From the NCBI GenBank assembly GCA_001600495.1, contig BCKE01000002.1:998118-1062117 (forward strand): DNA of 64,000 bases, read 5' to 3'. Shown piece after piece: positions 21,565-33,790 of this stretch. How positions within the stretch are numbered: position 1 is the first letter of the stretch; the number at the start of each line of letters is the position of its first letter. The notes below the pieces were generated by a model. It made no database searches. It was not told the origin of the DNA and saw only the letters and a program-made list of their open reading frames with translations. The position numbers and the translations under genes are program-made. Source of the DNA: Pilasporangium apinafurcum. Its lineage: Eukaryota > Oomycota > Peronosporomycetes > Pythiales > Pythiaceae.

Positions 21565-22859
21565 CTAAGGCAGTGCCGCAGTCTCGTGAAGAACAAAACC
21601 CACACCTTGTCCACCGAGATGACCTGTAAAATCAATCGATAGGTTTCGTTGGAATGCTGAACCGATCAAGTTCACCGCAGTTGTAAGCTGTAACATTTCA
21701 GCAGCACTCATATTGACAAATCCGTACAGCATTAACTATCGAAAGAGGGAGCTATTAGAGACGTGTATCAATAAGTATATGAATGATCGTCCATACCTGT
21801 CTTTCAGGGAAGAGCAAACAGTAGACGGTGAACACACCCATAACGGCGCCGCTTGCCCCGATGGTAAGCACTACATATATCTTGCACATTAGTCAAGACA
21901 GCTAGACATCAGGCATCTCCAGGACATTATAGCATACCTCCTGGTGTGCCACGGAACTTTGAAACAACAATACTGAGAGCAGATGACATAAAAGCCGAGC
22001 TCAAGTAAAGTGTCATAAATTTCTCCAGCGAAAGCAGTTGAGTTTGCCGATTTGCCATAGCGTCGCGAAACGCATTCACAAACTTGGACTTTTCCATTGC
22101 TCTGTTGTACCATGAGTCTTTTGTATTCCGTGGTGCTAGGATATGTTGGCCAAACTCCCACAGCATAAACATGTTCACACCAAAATGAGGCAGCGTAATA
22201 TGACTGAAGGCCGAGGTGAGAAGCGTATGGAAGCGTCTGCCGTGTGTTATAGCGTTGTATGAGCATGCAAAGTGCTTCCACATCCATTTTCCAAGAACAG
22301 GATTATTCGCCGATGCCCGCCACAATCCAAACACTAGTGTGTTAACTGCAATAATTCCAGCCAGCACTTTCTTATTGTCATCTTCTAGCTTTAGTTATTG
22401 CATCCAGGCCAACACACACGCGATCTACCTGTCAGTTTAGGAAAAGTTCACTAAAACACACCAACAAGGCATACATACCCCACGTTCGATGTCACGGCGG
22501 GTCGATGCCACCGACGCCCGGAAAAACCCTGACCAACTGTCTTCTTCATGGTCATCTCGGTACCAGCTTGTATTTTTCTTCATGACAGATGCTTCCGTGG
22601 CCACTTTATTCAACAGCTTCGATATGACTAATCCACCAGAGATGGCACCAATACTTGCAAAAAGCACTCGATCATGATAGTAATGATACGTAACTTGCCG
22701 AGCGATAGTTCCTCGTGAAAATCTCGCTCCACGGTTAGATCGTATCATGAGTGCTGCTTGTCTCTTCATCACATGTGGCTGGAGTCCGTTTCTGGGGAAT
22801 AGTAATGTTGCTTCCATCTCCGGCAGGAGCAACCGCACTCCGATCCCTTGCCGCATCAT
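21565..22859 (-). CDS. Rhomboid intramembrane serine protease, mitochondrial PARL-like
   Basis: Four exons (22859-22479, 22388-21938, 21870-21797, 21735-21565) give 358 aa. The rhomboid Ser motif 'IGASGAVMGVF' (Ser about 284) and the C-terminal His block 'DFTGHLGGQGVGFV' (His about 341) form the catalytic dyad; 'LPHFGVNMFMLWEFG' is the rhomboid helix-2 block with the oxyanion Asn. The N-terminus is rich in Arg and poor in acids, with a hydrophobic helix near residue 75 before the six-helix core ('HYHDRVLFASIGAISGGLVI'). This is the extra-helix layout of the PARL/Pcp1 proteases of the mitochondrial inner membrane. The second exon starts at an AAAG acceptor ('CTAGAAGATGAC'), chosen because it keeps phase. 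The promoter is shared with the divergent GBP gene. Confidence 0.92.
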
Positions 22860-23031
22860 TTTGTTCTCACCTGTCTCGTGTCAATACATGCGCAATTCAT
22901 TTTACAATTCATTATGAAATTACTTTTGTCAAAAATGAATTGAAGATTGACCTGAGTTGCACTTTTTGGTCCAAAAAGGGCAAGTGGCACATTCTCATTG
23001 CCGCTGCCACCAGCAGCGGAGGAAGAAACGA

Positions 23032-25469
23032 ATGGGTCAAGCTACCCAGCAGAACGACATGGGGATGACGCCTACCACTCCAATCCCATTCATCACACTA
23101 TCGGACGACAGTACGTTCGAGATTGGATCTGAAGCCATCGCCTACCTCCAACAGATTAAAGGCCCCATTGCCGTAGTGTCTATCGCTGGTCTCTACCGCA
23201 CAGGAAAGTCCTATCTCCTCAACCTGCTCCTCGGACGTGACCGTGTAGAGGCCATGTTCGACGTTGGTGCGACGGTTAACGCCTGTACTAAAGGAATCTG
23301 GATCTGGGGACAACCAGTAACACTTCCGACAGGTCCTAGTATGGGAGACGATGTAGTGTTCAAGCACTTGCCGAAAGACGCTACCATTGTATTCATGGAC
23401 ACAGAAGGACTTGGCTCCACACAGCGATCACAGACACAGGATACGCGAATCTTTGCACTGGCATTGCTGCTATCGTCGCTGTTCATTTACAATAGCCGTG
23501 GAGTCATTGACTCAAATGCGATTGAAGATCTTTCTCTCGTGGTACATTTGACCAAATACATTCAAACAAAAGCTACTCAAACGGAGAAGGATAGTAACGA
23601 CGGAAGCGACTTGGCCGCATTTTTTCCTGATTTTCTGTGGGTGGTAAGAGATTTCACACTCCAGTTGCAGGAGGATGGACGGAAAATCACACCTCGTGAG
23701 TACCTTGAAGGTGCGTTGAAGTTACAATCTCCAACGACAGACGAAATTGTACAGAAGAACCGCATTCGTACTTTATTGGCAACATTCTTTCCGGCTCGCG
23801 ATTGTGTGACGATGGTGCGTCCATTAAACGATGAAACCCTTCTCCGTGATCTCCTGAATCAATCGTTCGAGACATTACGGCCAGAATTTCGTGGACAATT
23901 GGAAACCCTTAAGCGCAAAGTGTTTACGACCTTAAAAACAAAGAAAATGATGGCAAACGTGCTGAACGGATCAATGCTAATTTCCTTGGCTCAGAATTAT
24001 GTCTCTGCCTTCAATGCTGGAACCAGTCCGGTAATTTCTACGGTTTGGGATCGGGTTCTTGAAAGCGAATGCGATCAAGCACTCGATGCTGCCAAAGAAG
24101 TCTTTAGTGGCCACTTTCAACAACAACTCACGAAAAAGACAAGTAAGTAGACTGTATTTGTATAATATTATTGCTTTACCGTGGTATTACTAATCTGTTT
24201 CTTCTGCGATCCTGGGTGATAGGCCCAGTAATGGTGAATCACTCGATGAAACCGCGGCCTGTAGAGGATGATGACTTGTGTGAGATTTATGCCCAGGCGC
24301 GGGAATTAGCTGGGAAAGAGCTGACCAGAGAGGATATCGCAACCAGCTCATTGTTCGAAGAGTACTGCGTGCGGCTCTCAGATTTTATGGTTGGCTTCTT
24401 GCAGGAGTGGTTCCGTAAAAACGATACAGCATCTGATGAGTTCAATAAAGCCTTGCTCCAAGAGCTGTATATGCCAAACGACAAGTATTTATCTGATCCA
24501 ACTATAGCTATGGACGGAGGAGTTCAGTATTTGCAGGATCAACTCTCCAATTCGCGGCAACATTTGGAAGAAATCATTACCAAATACCATGAGCGGTCAA
24601 TTGGGCCGCGTAAAGCCGGAGCTCTTTTCGATTTCCTTGTGGCGAAATTGACTAGTGGTTTGCAGGATTGGGGAGTAGCCGTAAAAGTGGCGTTCCGTGC
24701 TAATGAGAGCCAAATTGAAGCCCAACTTGGATCACTACGTCAGGAATTACGAATATTAGAAGGGAAAGTTCGAGCAGCGCAGAATGTACTAATCCAGGAA
24801 AACGATTCATTTGAGCGCGCTGTGCAGGCTATAACAGAACGGACCACAGATGAACGTGCCATTCTAAGTGGTGAAATTCAGAGCAAAAAAGCTGAGATTG
24901 ACCGCGCCCACATGCAAATTGAGCGAATGGTTGCTCTTCATAAAGAGGCATTAGAGCGTTTAGAAGTACAACTTAATGAAGCCAAAGAAGAACGTCAGAA
25001 AGCGGAGCAAGCAGCACGCGATGCCGAGGCACGTCGCGAACAGGAGCGACTCGATTCGAATCGTCAGCTATTGGAAAATGAGCGCAATTTCCATCTAGAA
25101 GAAAAGAACCTTATGCGAACCCATCACGAGCTGATGCAAAAAGTGGTGGATCTAGAACGCCAAGTTGGTGAACAAGAAACAGAGAATATGAAAGAGATAT
25201 TTAGGTTAGAAAAAGAACGCAACCATCAAGGAGCACAACTGGCACTCCAGTATCAAGAGGAGCAAGATGAGCTGAAGGAGCAGTCTATTCAGCAAATTCG
25301 AACCCTGAAGGAAAAGCAAGACGAAGACCTTGATGCATTACAAGGTGAACTGAATGACAAGATTGCACTTTTGTCATCACTTCAGGAGCAATTGGCAGCA
25401 AAAGAAGCGATTAAAATGGCCAAAGCCAACTCTTTTTTAGGCAACGGACAGGATTGTGTTGTACAATAA
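23032..25469 (+). CDS. Guanylate-binding-protein (GBP)-type large GTPase
   Basis: Two exons (23032-24142, 24223-25469), 785 aa. The dynamin-superfamily GTPase has P-loop 'GLYRTGKSYLLNLLLG' (residues about 53-68), the GBP-specific switch 'TKGIWIWG', G3 'FMDTEGLGST', and the RD-type base-recognition motif in 'FLWVVRDFTLQL'. GBPs hydrolyse GTP and assemble on membranes; in animals they act in defence. The role in protists is not established. Residues about 370-555 match the helical GBP C-domain ('NHSMKPRPVEDDDLCEIYAQ'). About residues 560-775 form a long charged coiled coil. There is no CaaX box. The first ATG with the GBP start is 23032; the open frame upstream has none. Confidence 0.93.
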
Positions 25470-25889
25470 AAGGTCGTGTTTTATGGCTGGCGTATGCTCG
25501 CCGTTCATTCAACCTCGTTAATCCATCCAACAAGTTTTACTGTGACATGGCAATCGAAGAGGACTCGTGGTTTGCTAGTCTTTTCATATTGAAGAGTCGC
25601 ACGATCTTATACTGATGGCATTCTCCACCGTTGATCTCTCATTGGTGGTGACTCTCAGACCAGTCACGCGCATGTACTAGAAGTGAAGGCAACCTCTCCG
25701 GTCATAATATCGAGGCTTTGATGCAGAGGGTCATGCATGTAAGATTTGTTTTTCATGTGAGAAGTCGCCATTCCACAGCTTTGTGCGGCAGGTGAATGCT
25801 CTCGTTGCTTCATTCTGTAATTCGCTTGAAGTTGCACTCCACGTCAAAGATACGAAACAAAAAGGAGACATCGATCGACTACGGGAGCT
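25470..25889. other. Intergenic region
   Basis: About 420 bases between the GBP gene and the repeat-protein gene. Nothing is recognised; the last part is presumed promoter of the next gene. Confidence 0.4.
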
Positions 25890-27664
25890 ATGAACTGGGA
25901 GAGTTATGGAAGTGAAAATGATGAAGATGGACGTATTGATTCGGAGACGGCGAATCAGATCTCCAAACAGCATCAGTTGGAAGCAAACAAGCGAAAGCAT
26001 GCGCGTCTGGCATTTGGGATTACTGCATTGGTGTCCACGGCTGTTGTGAGTGGATTCGCTTTCAACAATTCGAACGAATCTTCGGATATTGAGGTGCCGC
26101 CGATGCAATTTGCATCCAACTCAGCTGGTTTTGTCACGGGTAACCTCTTTGATAATCCTGATATCCCGGAGGGAAGTTCTATCAAATGCAACAAGAACGA
26201 TTTCGCGATTTATCGCTGGACTAACGGCGAACGGCGACTGTATCCAAACGCGGAAATTGCAGCAAGCTGGAATCCCGATTGGCATCAGTTTCACTTGGTG
26301 GACTGCACAGATATTCCGCAAGGAGAAGACATGACTTACAACAAAAGCGCTATTCCAAAGCACGGAGGAATGAACGATCAATTAGCAAGCCAAGACGGAA
26401 GTGGAGTGGAGTACGATGAGACAGGCATTCTAGCGCCTTATAATGAAGATTCAACCATGCCAGGCATGCCAGGTATACCCGACCGTCAGTATCATGAGCC
26501 TGATAACTTTGTCCCATCAATGAATGGTGGTCAGTTTGAACCGTCCTATGGTATGCCTGGCCAGTCAGCAGATGATAATGAAGAGGCATGGAATCCCGAC
26601 GACCCAACACCTGTGCCAAGCGACTCTGAAGACGAGCCAGGCACAGCAGGACGTCAACAGTCAAGCAATTTGGTATCCAAGCCAGGAAGCTCGATAGCAG
26701 TAGCTGGCACCGGACCGAGTTACACTGAAAGTGGGACAAAACAGACCTACAATGGACAAGTCTCTCCCACTACCGGCGGTGCTAACAGTGGCAAGGTTCC
26801 GTACAATGGACAAGTCCCTCCCACTACTGGCGGTGCTAANNNNNNNNNNNNNNNNNNNNNNNNNNNNNNNNNNNNNNNNNNNNNNNNNNNNNNNNNNNNN
26901 NNNNNNNNNNNNNNNNNNNNNNNNNNNNNNNNNNNNNNNNNNNNNNNNNNNNNNNNNNNNNNNNNNNNNNNNNNNNNNNNNNNNNNNNNNNNNNNNNNNN
27001 NNNNNNNNNNNNNNNNNNNNNNNNNNNNNNNNNNNNNNNNNNNNNNNNNNNNNNNNNNNNNNNNNNNNNNNNNNNNNNNNNNNNNNNNNNNNNNNNNNNN
27101 NNNNNNNNNNNNNNNNNNNNNNNNNNNNNNNNNNNNNNNNNNNNNNNNNNNNNNNNNNNNNNNNNNNNNNNNNNNNNNNNNNNNNNNNNNNNNNNNNNNN
27201 NNNNNNNNNNNNNNNNNNNNNNNNNNNNNNNNNNNNNNNNNNNNNNNNNNNNNNNNNNNNNNNNNNNNNNNNNNNNNNNNNNNNNNNNNNNNNNNNNNNN
27301 NNNNNNNNNNNNNNNNNNNNNNNNNNNNNNNNNNNNNNNNNNNNNNNNNNNNNNNNNNNNNNNNNNNNNNNNNNNNNNNNNNNNNNNNNNNNNNNNNNNN
27401 NNNNNNCCCTCAAATGCAATGCCTAGTGGTGGTAATGGTGGTGAGTTTACATACAATGAGCCCTCAAACGTAATGCCTGGTTATGAAAGTGGATCAATCT
27501 ATGGCGACAGCATGACTGGCAGTCGGGAAGGTTCGAGTGACTATGCCAGCCAGATGGCTGGAGGCGAAGTAGGATGGAACCACAAGCTCGTGCCGATGGA
27601 ATATGAAAATTTGATCGCGAAATACGAAGCGAATCCAACCAATGGCGAACCGGACAGCTTGTAA
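25890..27664 (+). CDS. Single-pass membrane protein with tandem repeats (interrupted by N gap)
   Basis: The N-terminal 40 residues are charged. One membrane segment follows ('FGITALVSTAVVSGFAF', residues about 42-58), probably a signal anchor. Next is a compact domain with two Cys, 'IKCNKNDFAIYRWTNGERRL', 'YPNAEIAASWNPDW' and 'HLVDCTDI'. I recall this YPN..IA.SW..W..DC pattern from other oomycete proteins, but it has no named function. The region after it is Pro/Gly/Ser/Asp-rich and turns into tandem units such as 'YNGQVSPTTGGANSGKVP' (18 residues, 54 bases) before the gap. After the gap come related units ('EPSNVMPGYESG') and the C-terminus to the stop at 27664. The frames before and after the 567-N gap do not agree, so the gap size is wrong or an indel is present. 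Confidence 0.7.
26840..27406. other. Assembly gap of 567 N inside a tandem repeat
   Basis: Unknown bases start within the tandem repeat array of the preceding gene. The collapse is probably caused by the repeats themselves. The gap is a multiple of three, but the coding frames on its two sides differ, so its stated length cannot be exact. Confidence 0.98.
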
Positions 27665-27944
27665 ATGCAAAGCCACTTGTATGAAGTTCTGGAGCTAGGT
27701 AAGTTGTGATCATGTTGGGATTTCCAGGAAGCTACTTGTAATTCAGTTGCTCCTAGCCTTTTTTTCCCTCTTGGACGAGTCTGATCCTCGCGTTAATGGC
27801 AAGGAATACATGTTTTGTTTTTTAAAAGTTGCTGTTTAAGGACAAGGTTTCCCCCTAATTTAGCAACTACGAAGTTGAAGTTGACTGCTCCTAATAGTAG
27901 ACGATCGAGTCCGCAAGCATTATCATATCCACAAAAGGGAAACC

Positions 27945-28917
27945 ATGAAAGGAGTGTTGCGGTTTGCCGTGGCCACGTATTTGCTGAAGAATGGACCAAG
28001 TCACCTGCCTTTGTGTCGGAAGGAACTGCGAAAAGAGGAGCAGAATATCCCTTTGTGTCGGACATCATCACCCGATAATGGATGTGAAGTGAGCGATTTT
28101 GTGGTCGACGTGTGTGACTTCATCGAAGAAATGCAGGAACTGCTGAAACATGAAAGCGACGACACATTTATGAGTCAAAGGTTTTGCGATGCAGTAACCA
28201 CATTGCGTGAATGGGTAGTCGATCGTGGTGTACTACATGAACTGCTGATGGTCTTCATGGATATTCTCGCATGGGACAATACTGGTGATGAGCTCAATAA
28301 CTACAAAGAGTGTGTGTTCAAAGGTAGAATCACATATCATTAGTGGATTCTCTTTGTTTTTGCGATACTGATTGTTTTGTAAAAGTGGTGATGCAAATTT
28401 GCTTTGATGTGACCGATACGCAGGACTTGTTTGCTCAATCCAGTGTCTGCCATCACGTAATGCGAGTTCTATTCTCTCTTGTTCCCAAATTTATTGATAA
28501 TTACAGTAGTACTATTGACTCTTCATTGCAGGTGCTTGAATTCTTCAGGAATGCATTTGGACATCGAGCTCGATGTGATGGTGAAGAAATTCACTCTATA
28601 CCAACAAGCGACACTTGGTTATTGAGTACAATCGAATCTATCGAAACGGGCTTGAATAATTGTGCTGCATTTAGCGTATCGCATTAAATGTTATCATGGG
28701 AAGATTTTGAACGCAGGGTAAGGTGGACACATGCGGCGCATTGCTCACATTAACGTTTTTCTTCTTTGCTTTGAGGGATTTTACTGACGGTGTATCGTAT
28801 CTCATCTGTTTGCTACTTTCTTTTTTTCAGTTTCCAAAGCATATATCCCTGTCAAACCACGATGTCTACGCTTCTTCTGCATTCGGTCGCAGCAAAATGG
28901 AGAATAAGTTACAGTGA
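27945..28917 (+). CDS. Helical protein of unknown function, uncertain exons
   Basis: The firmest part is 28086-28686 in two exons split by an intron at about 28326-28384: 'VSDFVVDVCDFIEEMQELL', 'REWVVDRGVLHELLMVFM', then 'VVMQICFDVTDTQDLFAQ' and 'CHHVMRVLFSLVPKFID'. It reads as an alpha-helical, possibly armadillo-like protein. I could not name a family. The 5' end is unclear: an ATG at 27945 opens this frame, but the overlapping frame 27815-28077 ('HVFAEEWTKSPAFVSEG') also looks coding. A first exon could even begin at 27665, immediately after the previous stop (it ends at GTAAGT near 27700). The 3' end may reach 28917 through a strong acceptor at about 28830 ('tctttttttcag'). Confidence 0.45.
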
Positions 28918-28920
28918 GGC

Positions 28921-31686
28921 TCAACTGTTCTTCATCGCATCCTTCACAAAATTAAACGAGTCCTCTTTTTTCTTCATGAACCCAAAGCTGGAATCTGCGT
29001 TCGTCGAGTCATCTGATGATGGTTCCTGGATGGTCTTGGCAATATACCCAGTTGGTGTCATGGCAGCACCAATCACCTGCGATCCTACACCCATCGGCAT
29101 AGCTCCTCCCTGCATCTGCTGCATTTGCATAAACTGCATTTGTTGCATATATTGCATTTGCTGCATTTGTTGCATTTGCTGCATTTGAGCCATTTGTTGC
29201 ATTTGAGGGTTGTTAAAGCCCATCATGTTCATGGAACCGCCAAAGTTGTAGCCCATAGTGCTAGTTGTTGGAGTCTGCACGGGTTCAAGGAGAGGATCCA
29301 AAATCAAATTTTGTGGAGCAGCTGCTGGTTTGGGAGCCGCTGGTTGGAGCAAAGGATCCAAAATCAAGTTTTGCGGAGTGGTGGCGACAGGTGCAGCTGA
29401 CTGACTTGGTGTTTCCGTCGCAGGAGTTTGTGGAGCTGATGATTGAATTTGCAAGCCACCAAACATATCTACGACATCATTCGTCGCAGAAGATGATGGT
29501 GCAGAATGTGGTGCCGGTTGAGCTGGTGCAGCTGTCGTTAATCCTGAAAATAGAGAACCATTATCAGCTGAAGGAGTTGGTTCATCGAAGTCACCGAGAA
29601 GATCACCCTGTGTTTGCTGGGCTGGTTGTCTGCTTGCTCTAGCTTTTTGAGTGGGGTGGCTTGCCGGCGGAGCTGACACAGATCCGGTAGATTGGCCCAA
29701 AGCACTCAAGACTTTGATTGCACGATCTCTCACTGCAGCTTTATCGGATTTGACACATTGTTCAATTTCTGAGGTATTTTCAGCAAAGTAATCGCCAAAC
29801 TCCTCACATCCCTCGGTTTTGAGCAGTGCATCAATCGTTGCCAGTGCCTTTGAAACAACCTATAAAATGCACATGAGCATGTTTGCCATTAGCAACAAAC
29901 GACATAGACATACAATCAAAGAAGATGGCTTGAAAGCGTACCGTCCACTGAGTGTCTGCCAGGCAATCCTCAAGAATTGGACCCACAATTTCGGCGTCTA
30001 GCGTCAGCGCACTCTTCAGAAATGCATCCATCTTGTCCTTTGGAGGGATTGCTCGCATGCCACCCGGAGCGCATAGAGCAGTGACAAGATTCCTCTCATA
30101 CGAACCATCCGACTGCGCTCCTGATGTTTGGCCAACATTGGCCGAAGGAGGGTAAGAACGCGATGCTTTTTCGCGCTCTCTGTCTCTGTTGTCGTCATAG
30201 TTGTAATCTGACGATGGACCTCTAGAAAATGATCGCGAGTCACGACTTTCGCTATGCATGCTCTGCGTGCGACTATCACGGCCTCCACTCGACATGCTAA
30301 CCAATGCGGGGGGTTGAGATACTGCATCTGGGTCGGACCACACGCCACCAACGCGACCTTTTTTTCTATCGCCATCTGTATGATAAACCATAATATGTTC
30401 AGCATATAAGTAGAGGGCTTCATGAAATCAAAGTGAGCCTACCGTAAGATTTTTCACGAAGTTGCGAGCTAGCCGCTTCTCTTGGATCACTTGCAGCTCC
30501 ATAAGCAGAAGAACCAACGCGATAAGCACCAGCTGTATACCCCGACGGACGGTACGGTTCTTCAGGATTGTAAGTGTTATTCGTAATGCCATAATTGCCT
30601 CCTGTGGGGCCACGATTGGTCGCAAAGCTCCATCCATCCGGAGCATTCGCTGATCCTGGTGGTGGGCCACTGAAGTTGGGCTTTGGGTCTGATTTCGAAA
30701 ACTTAGATGCAGCTTTCTCCTTCAGTCCTTGGAAAAAGCCTTTCTCATCTACAATAATCAGTAAAATCATAATGCAATTATTCAGCAAATACAGGCAATA
30801 GAAGTCCATAATCGTAGCTAACTTTACCACGTGCATCTTGATACATTGGATTGCCAATACCGGAAAACTTCTGATCGTTAAACGGAGGCGGTCCACCGTA
30901 TGGACCCGATTGACCATATGGAGGAGGATTTCCACCTGAACTACCACCATAGGACGGATAGTCTGGTTGATAGGGTGCTGGTGGCTGTCCATACGAATTC
31001 GGTGGCTGAGGACCGCTATAAGCACCTTGATTTGGGTCGTATCCATATGAAGATGGTCCATTATAACCAGGCATGGGTGGACCTATCGGACCACTAATAG
31101 GAGCACTATTGTCACTCGACCCTGAGCCCTTGCCCCAGAGTTTGGATCCCCAGCCGGAATTGGAGGAGGTATTTTCGGTTGGATTGCTCAGACCTTGAAT
31201 ACGCGCCGACATCCCCATACCACCCAACCCATGGGTGTTGTCCGTATCATAGATGGCATCCAAGCACTCCTTAGCGGAATCACGCACCCGTCGGTAGAAT
31301 TCATCACCCTTCAACGGATCTGGAGGACCACGAAATTCTGCAAATCACATGCCACATGCCATTAACCATACAATGTCACAAACAGAACATACGAGCAATG
31401 AATGGTATATCCAAAACATACGCAGACACTCTTTGATGGTAGGAATATGTTTTTGCATCTCGCGCTTAAAGTCCACGCGGCCCTCGCGACAGACATGCTT
31501 GATGACCTGCAATGCCTTGTATTTAATGGTGTGATGCTTGTTCTTGACGCGTGAGATGAGGAATTCCATCACTTTCGTGCATGTATCGTAACTATGCTGC
31601 GTCATGCGTGCGATCTCGCCGTACAGATACCCCGGCGTGGGGGCATCGTCCTTATTGGTGGCGCGGGTCAAGAGGGCCTTGTCCAT
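28921..31686 (-). CDS. Tepsin/MTV1-like ENTH/VHS clathrin-adaptor accessory protein
   Basis: Five exons (31686-31422, 31337-30828, 30748-30443, 30375-29942, 29859-28921) give 817 aa. Residues 1-125 are an ENTH/VHS-type helical domain: 'APTPGYLYGEIARMT', 'KYKALQVIKHVCREGRVDFK', 'FRGPPDPLKGDEFYRRVRDS'. The 'PxPLKGD' block is shared with tepsin of animals and MTV1 of plants, AP-4 accessory proteins on trans-Golgi vesicles. A Gly/Pro/Tyr-rich linker follows. A second helical domain lies at about residues 450-570 ('KALATIDALLKTEGCEEF'), as in plant MTV1. The tail holds 'DLLGDFDEP' and 'GSLFSGLT' (about 603), a Met/Gln repeat built on MQQ (encoded at about 29110-29210), and near the end 'SSFGFMKK' and 'DSFNFVKD'. 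These resemble tepsin's AP-4 ear-binding motifs. Confidence 0.87.
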
Positions 31687-32081
31687 CGTTTGCGTTTGTT
31701 AGTTGTGAGGGGGCGGAGCGAAGGGGGAAGGAGGCAAGCGATAAGCAGGGAGGGGGTGCAGGCGTATGTACTCTCCCTCTTCCAGTTGACTGAGACTACG
31801 CTCTCTGTCGCTTTGCTGGCGCTATTTCGTGATTTCAGTGCTGTCATGCACAAAAGTATATTTCTATTTTAACCTTTATGTATAAAAAATTACGAAATTA
31901 AATGATGTAACGTCCTCGAATTGCAAAAGTGTACTCGATTGACAACATTCAGAGGGGAATCTGCCACGTATCTATCCTATCCGGGTCGGGTTTATTGACT
32001 TATGGGTTTTTAAATTACAGATGGGTCAAAGAACCCGCGAGGATGTTGAAGTGAAAGTCTTTTGAACGCGCTTGGTCTTCT
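31687..32081. other. Divergent promoter region
   Basis: About 395 bases between two divergently transcribed genes. It is GA/CT-rich close to the tepsin-like gene (31700-31760 'gggggcggagcgaaggggg' and 'gcagggagggggtgcagg') and AT-rich in the middle (31860-31920). No gene is recognised. Confidence 0.4.
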
Positions 32082-33632
32082 ATGGCTGGAGGACAAATCT
32101 CTCAGCGTTATGGCAATGGCAAAAGCGTCGCGACGCCACCACCAACGATTACAGTGTATGTAGCGACATGTCAGAACATCCCTACGGAATCTACTACTAA
32201 CGGAACAGCCACTCCCCCGAGTTTTAAGCCCATTAAGTTTCCCACTAATGTGCTTCCAACTACCAAAGTCGAGGCAATTCAGTGCTTTTTATTGACGCAA
32301 TGGGCGATTACGAAAAACCCTTTAGCAGGCATCCCTGCATCTGAACAATTTTACACATTCAAAGGCCAGATTCTGAGGCTAGATGGCACACTCGATGCCT
32401 ATTGTACGTATACCTGTACCCTACAAACAAAAATGTTGTTGATTTTGTGAATGCGGAGTTGTAGATATCATGAACAATGACACCATCTACATCCGCTTTG
32501 CGTCCATGGGCAAAGTCTGTGACCCATGGGCGATGTCTACGAGCGAATTACACATTGAGCTCAAAGCAAGGAATGCCTATCAGACGAATCTACATCCCGA
32601 GCAATTGGTCCATCTATACAAATGAAATCGTATGTCTATGACCTAAATGTAAGTTAATTAATATGGGATATTTGTAGATGCTTCTCCTACAAGAACAATT
32701 GATGAAGGAAAGCCGCATGCAGCGCCTTCAGCAAGCGACAAAACGCGAAGAAACCGCAAAAGTTCAATCGATTACGAAAGAATTAGCGTTATTCCAAAGT
32801 GCTATGAAGCGCGAATGGACGGGAAAAAAGGCATTGACTGCAAGAAGAAGCAGCAGTGGTGGTGGGATAAGTCAGTTCACTCGCCCAGCGTCTCTCAAGT
32901 GGCCGCATCCACCGTCTCCAAAACGCACGGTGTTTCTCTCCATTGCGGAGCTTGAGCGGACCTATCAATTTGTACCAAGGGATGTACTGGAACCAGCAAT
33001 TTTCATCTTCGATACCGAGCGCAAGTGGTATGCAAGAGATTGGATTCTGCAAGACAAAACATCATACCTGATCAGAGTTCTTATCAATCTTATGTTTGTG
33101 AATTGAAAAATAGGGTCTTTGATTCGCACAATGTTCTTCAAAAGCAGCACTTTGACTACAAGTACATGAGCTTTGAGAAAGATTTTCTCGAAATGCTAAC
33201 GCTCAAAGAGGAGGCAGGGATGGTATTCTGGTTTCGAGTAAGCACTATTCATTTTTCCATTACTTTGGATTTGTAGGAATGATCTATTAATGCTGTTTGT
33301 ACTGGTAATTCCTTTATGATTTGTTAAAGCCACACAAGAATTACGAGAAAATGTCAACATTCTTCTCTTCACATAACGATCCCGTTACGAAGAAAAAATA
33401 CAACCCATTAATACTAAAGCCATCAAAATGGCTGACGCTGTGCGGCATAAACGGATGGGAGGGCAAAATGCGGAATGATGGACGACGGCGAGATGTAGCA
33501 AAAGTGCCACAGTTTACCAAAAGCATTGTGCGAATTACGACCAACCTGGCATCCCAGAGCTTTGACTATCTCGCCGTGCAGGAGATTCTATACCAATCCA
33601 ATCCAACACTACTGTTTGCTCCATTAAAATAA
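32082..33632 (+). CDS. Unknown protein with apparent frame breaks
   Basis: Exon 1 (32082-32403) and exon 2 (from 32465) join in phase. They carry a beta-rich stretch 'FYTFKGQILRLDGTLDAYY' then 'IMNNDTIYIRFASMGK', vaguely ubiquitin-like. Exon 2 reaches a TGA at 32623 shortly before a canonical donor (GTAAGT, 32648). The next exon from 32678 is a Gln/Lys-rich helix and then 'FLSIAELERTYQFVPRDVLE'. At about 33050, in an AAAA run, the coherent reading passes to another frame ('DQSSYQSYVCELKNRVFDSH'). The last exon begins about 33331 after an AAAG acceptor and ends at 33632. Two breaks suggest either a decaying gene or single-base errors. No family recognised. Confidence 0.55.
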
Positions 33633-33790
33633 TGTCAAATTTGAACGCTTTCATCATGTGTAACATGCAAATCAAGGGGTTATCATTCGTAATGTTAAAT
33701 CTACTGACTTTAATGTTTAGAAAGCAAGGAGATCAGGCCATCACGCTCAATGAGAAGCCCAGAGGATGTATAAGAGAGAACAAAGTCTAT

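Noticed and set aside
26661-27456. Several long frames across the N gap on both strands
   Set aside because: They are open only because unknown bases contain no stop.
29125-29400. Leu/His-rich + strand frame ('LLHLLHLLHLSHLLHL')
   Set aside because: It is the antisense of the Met/Gln repeat of the tepsin-like gene; the repeat creates an open shadow frame.
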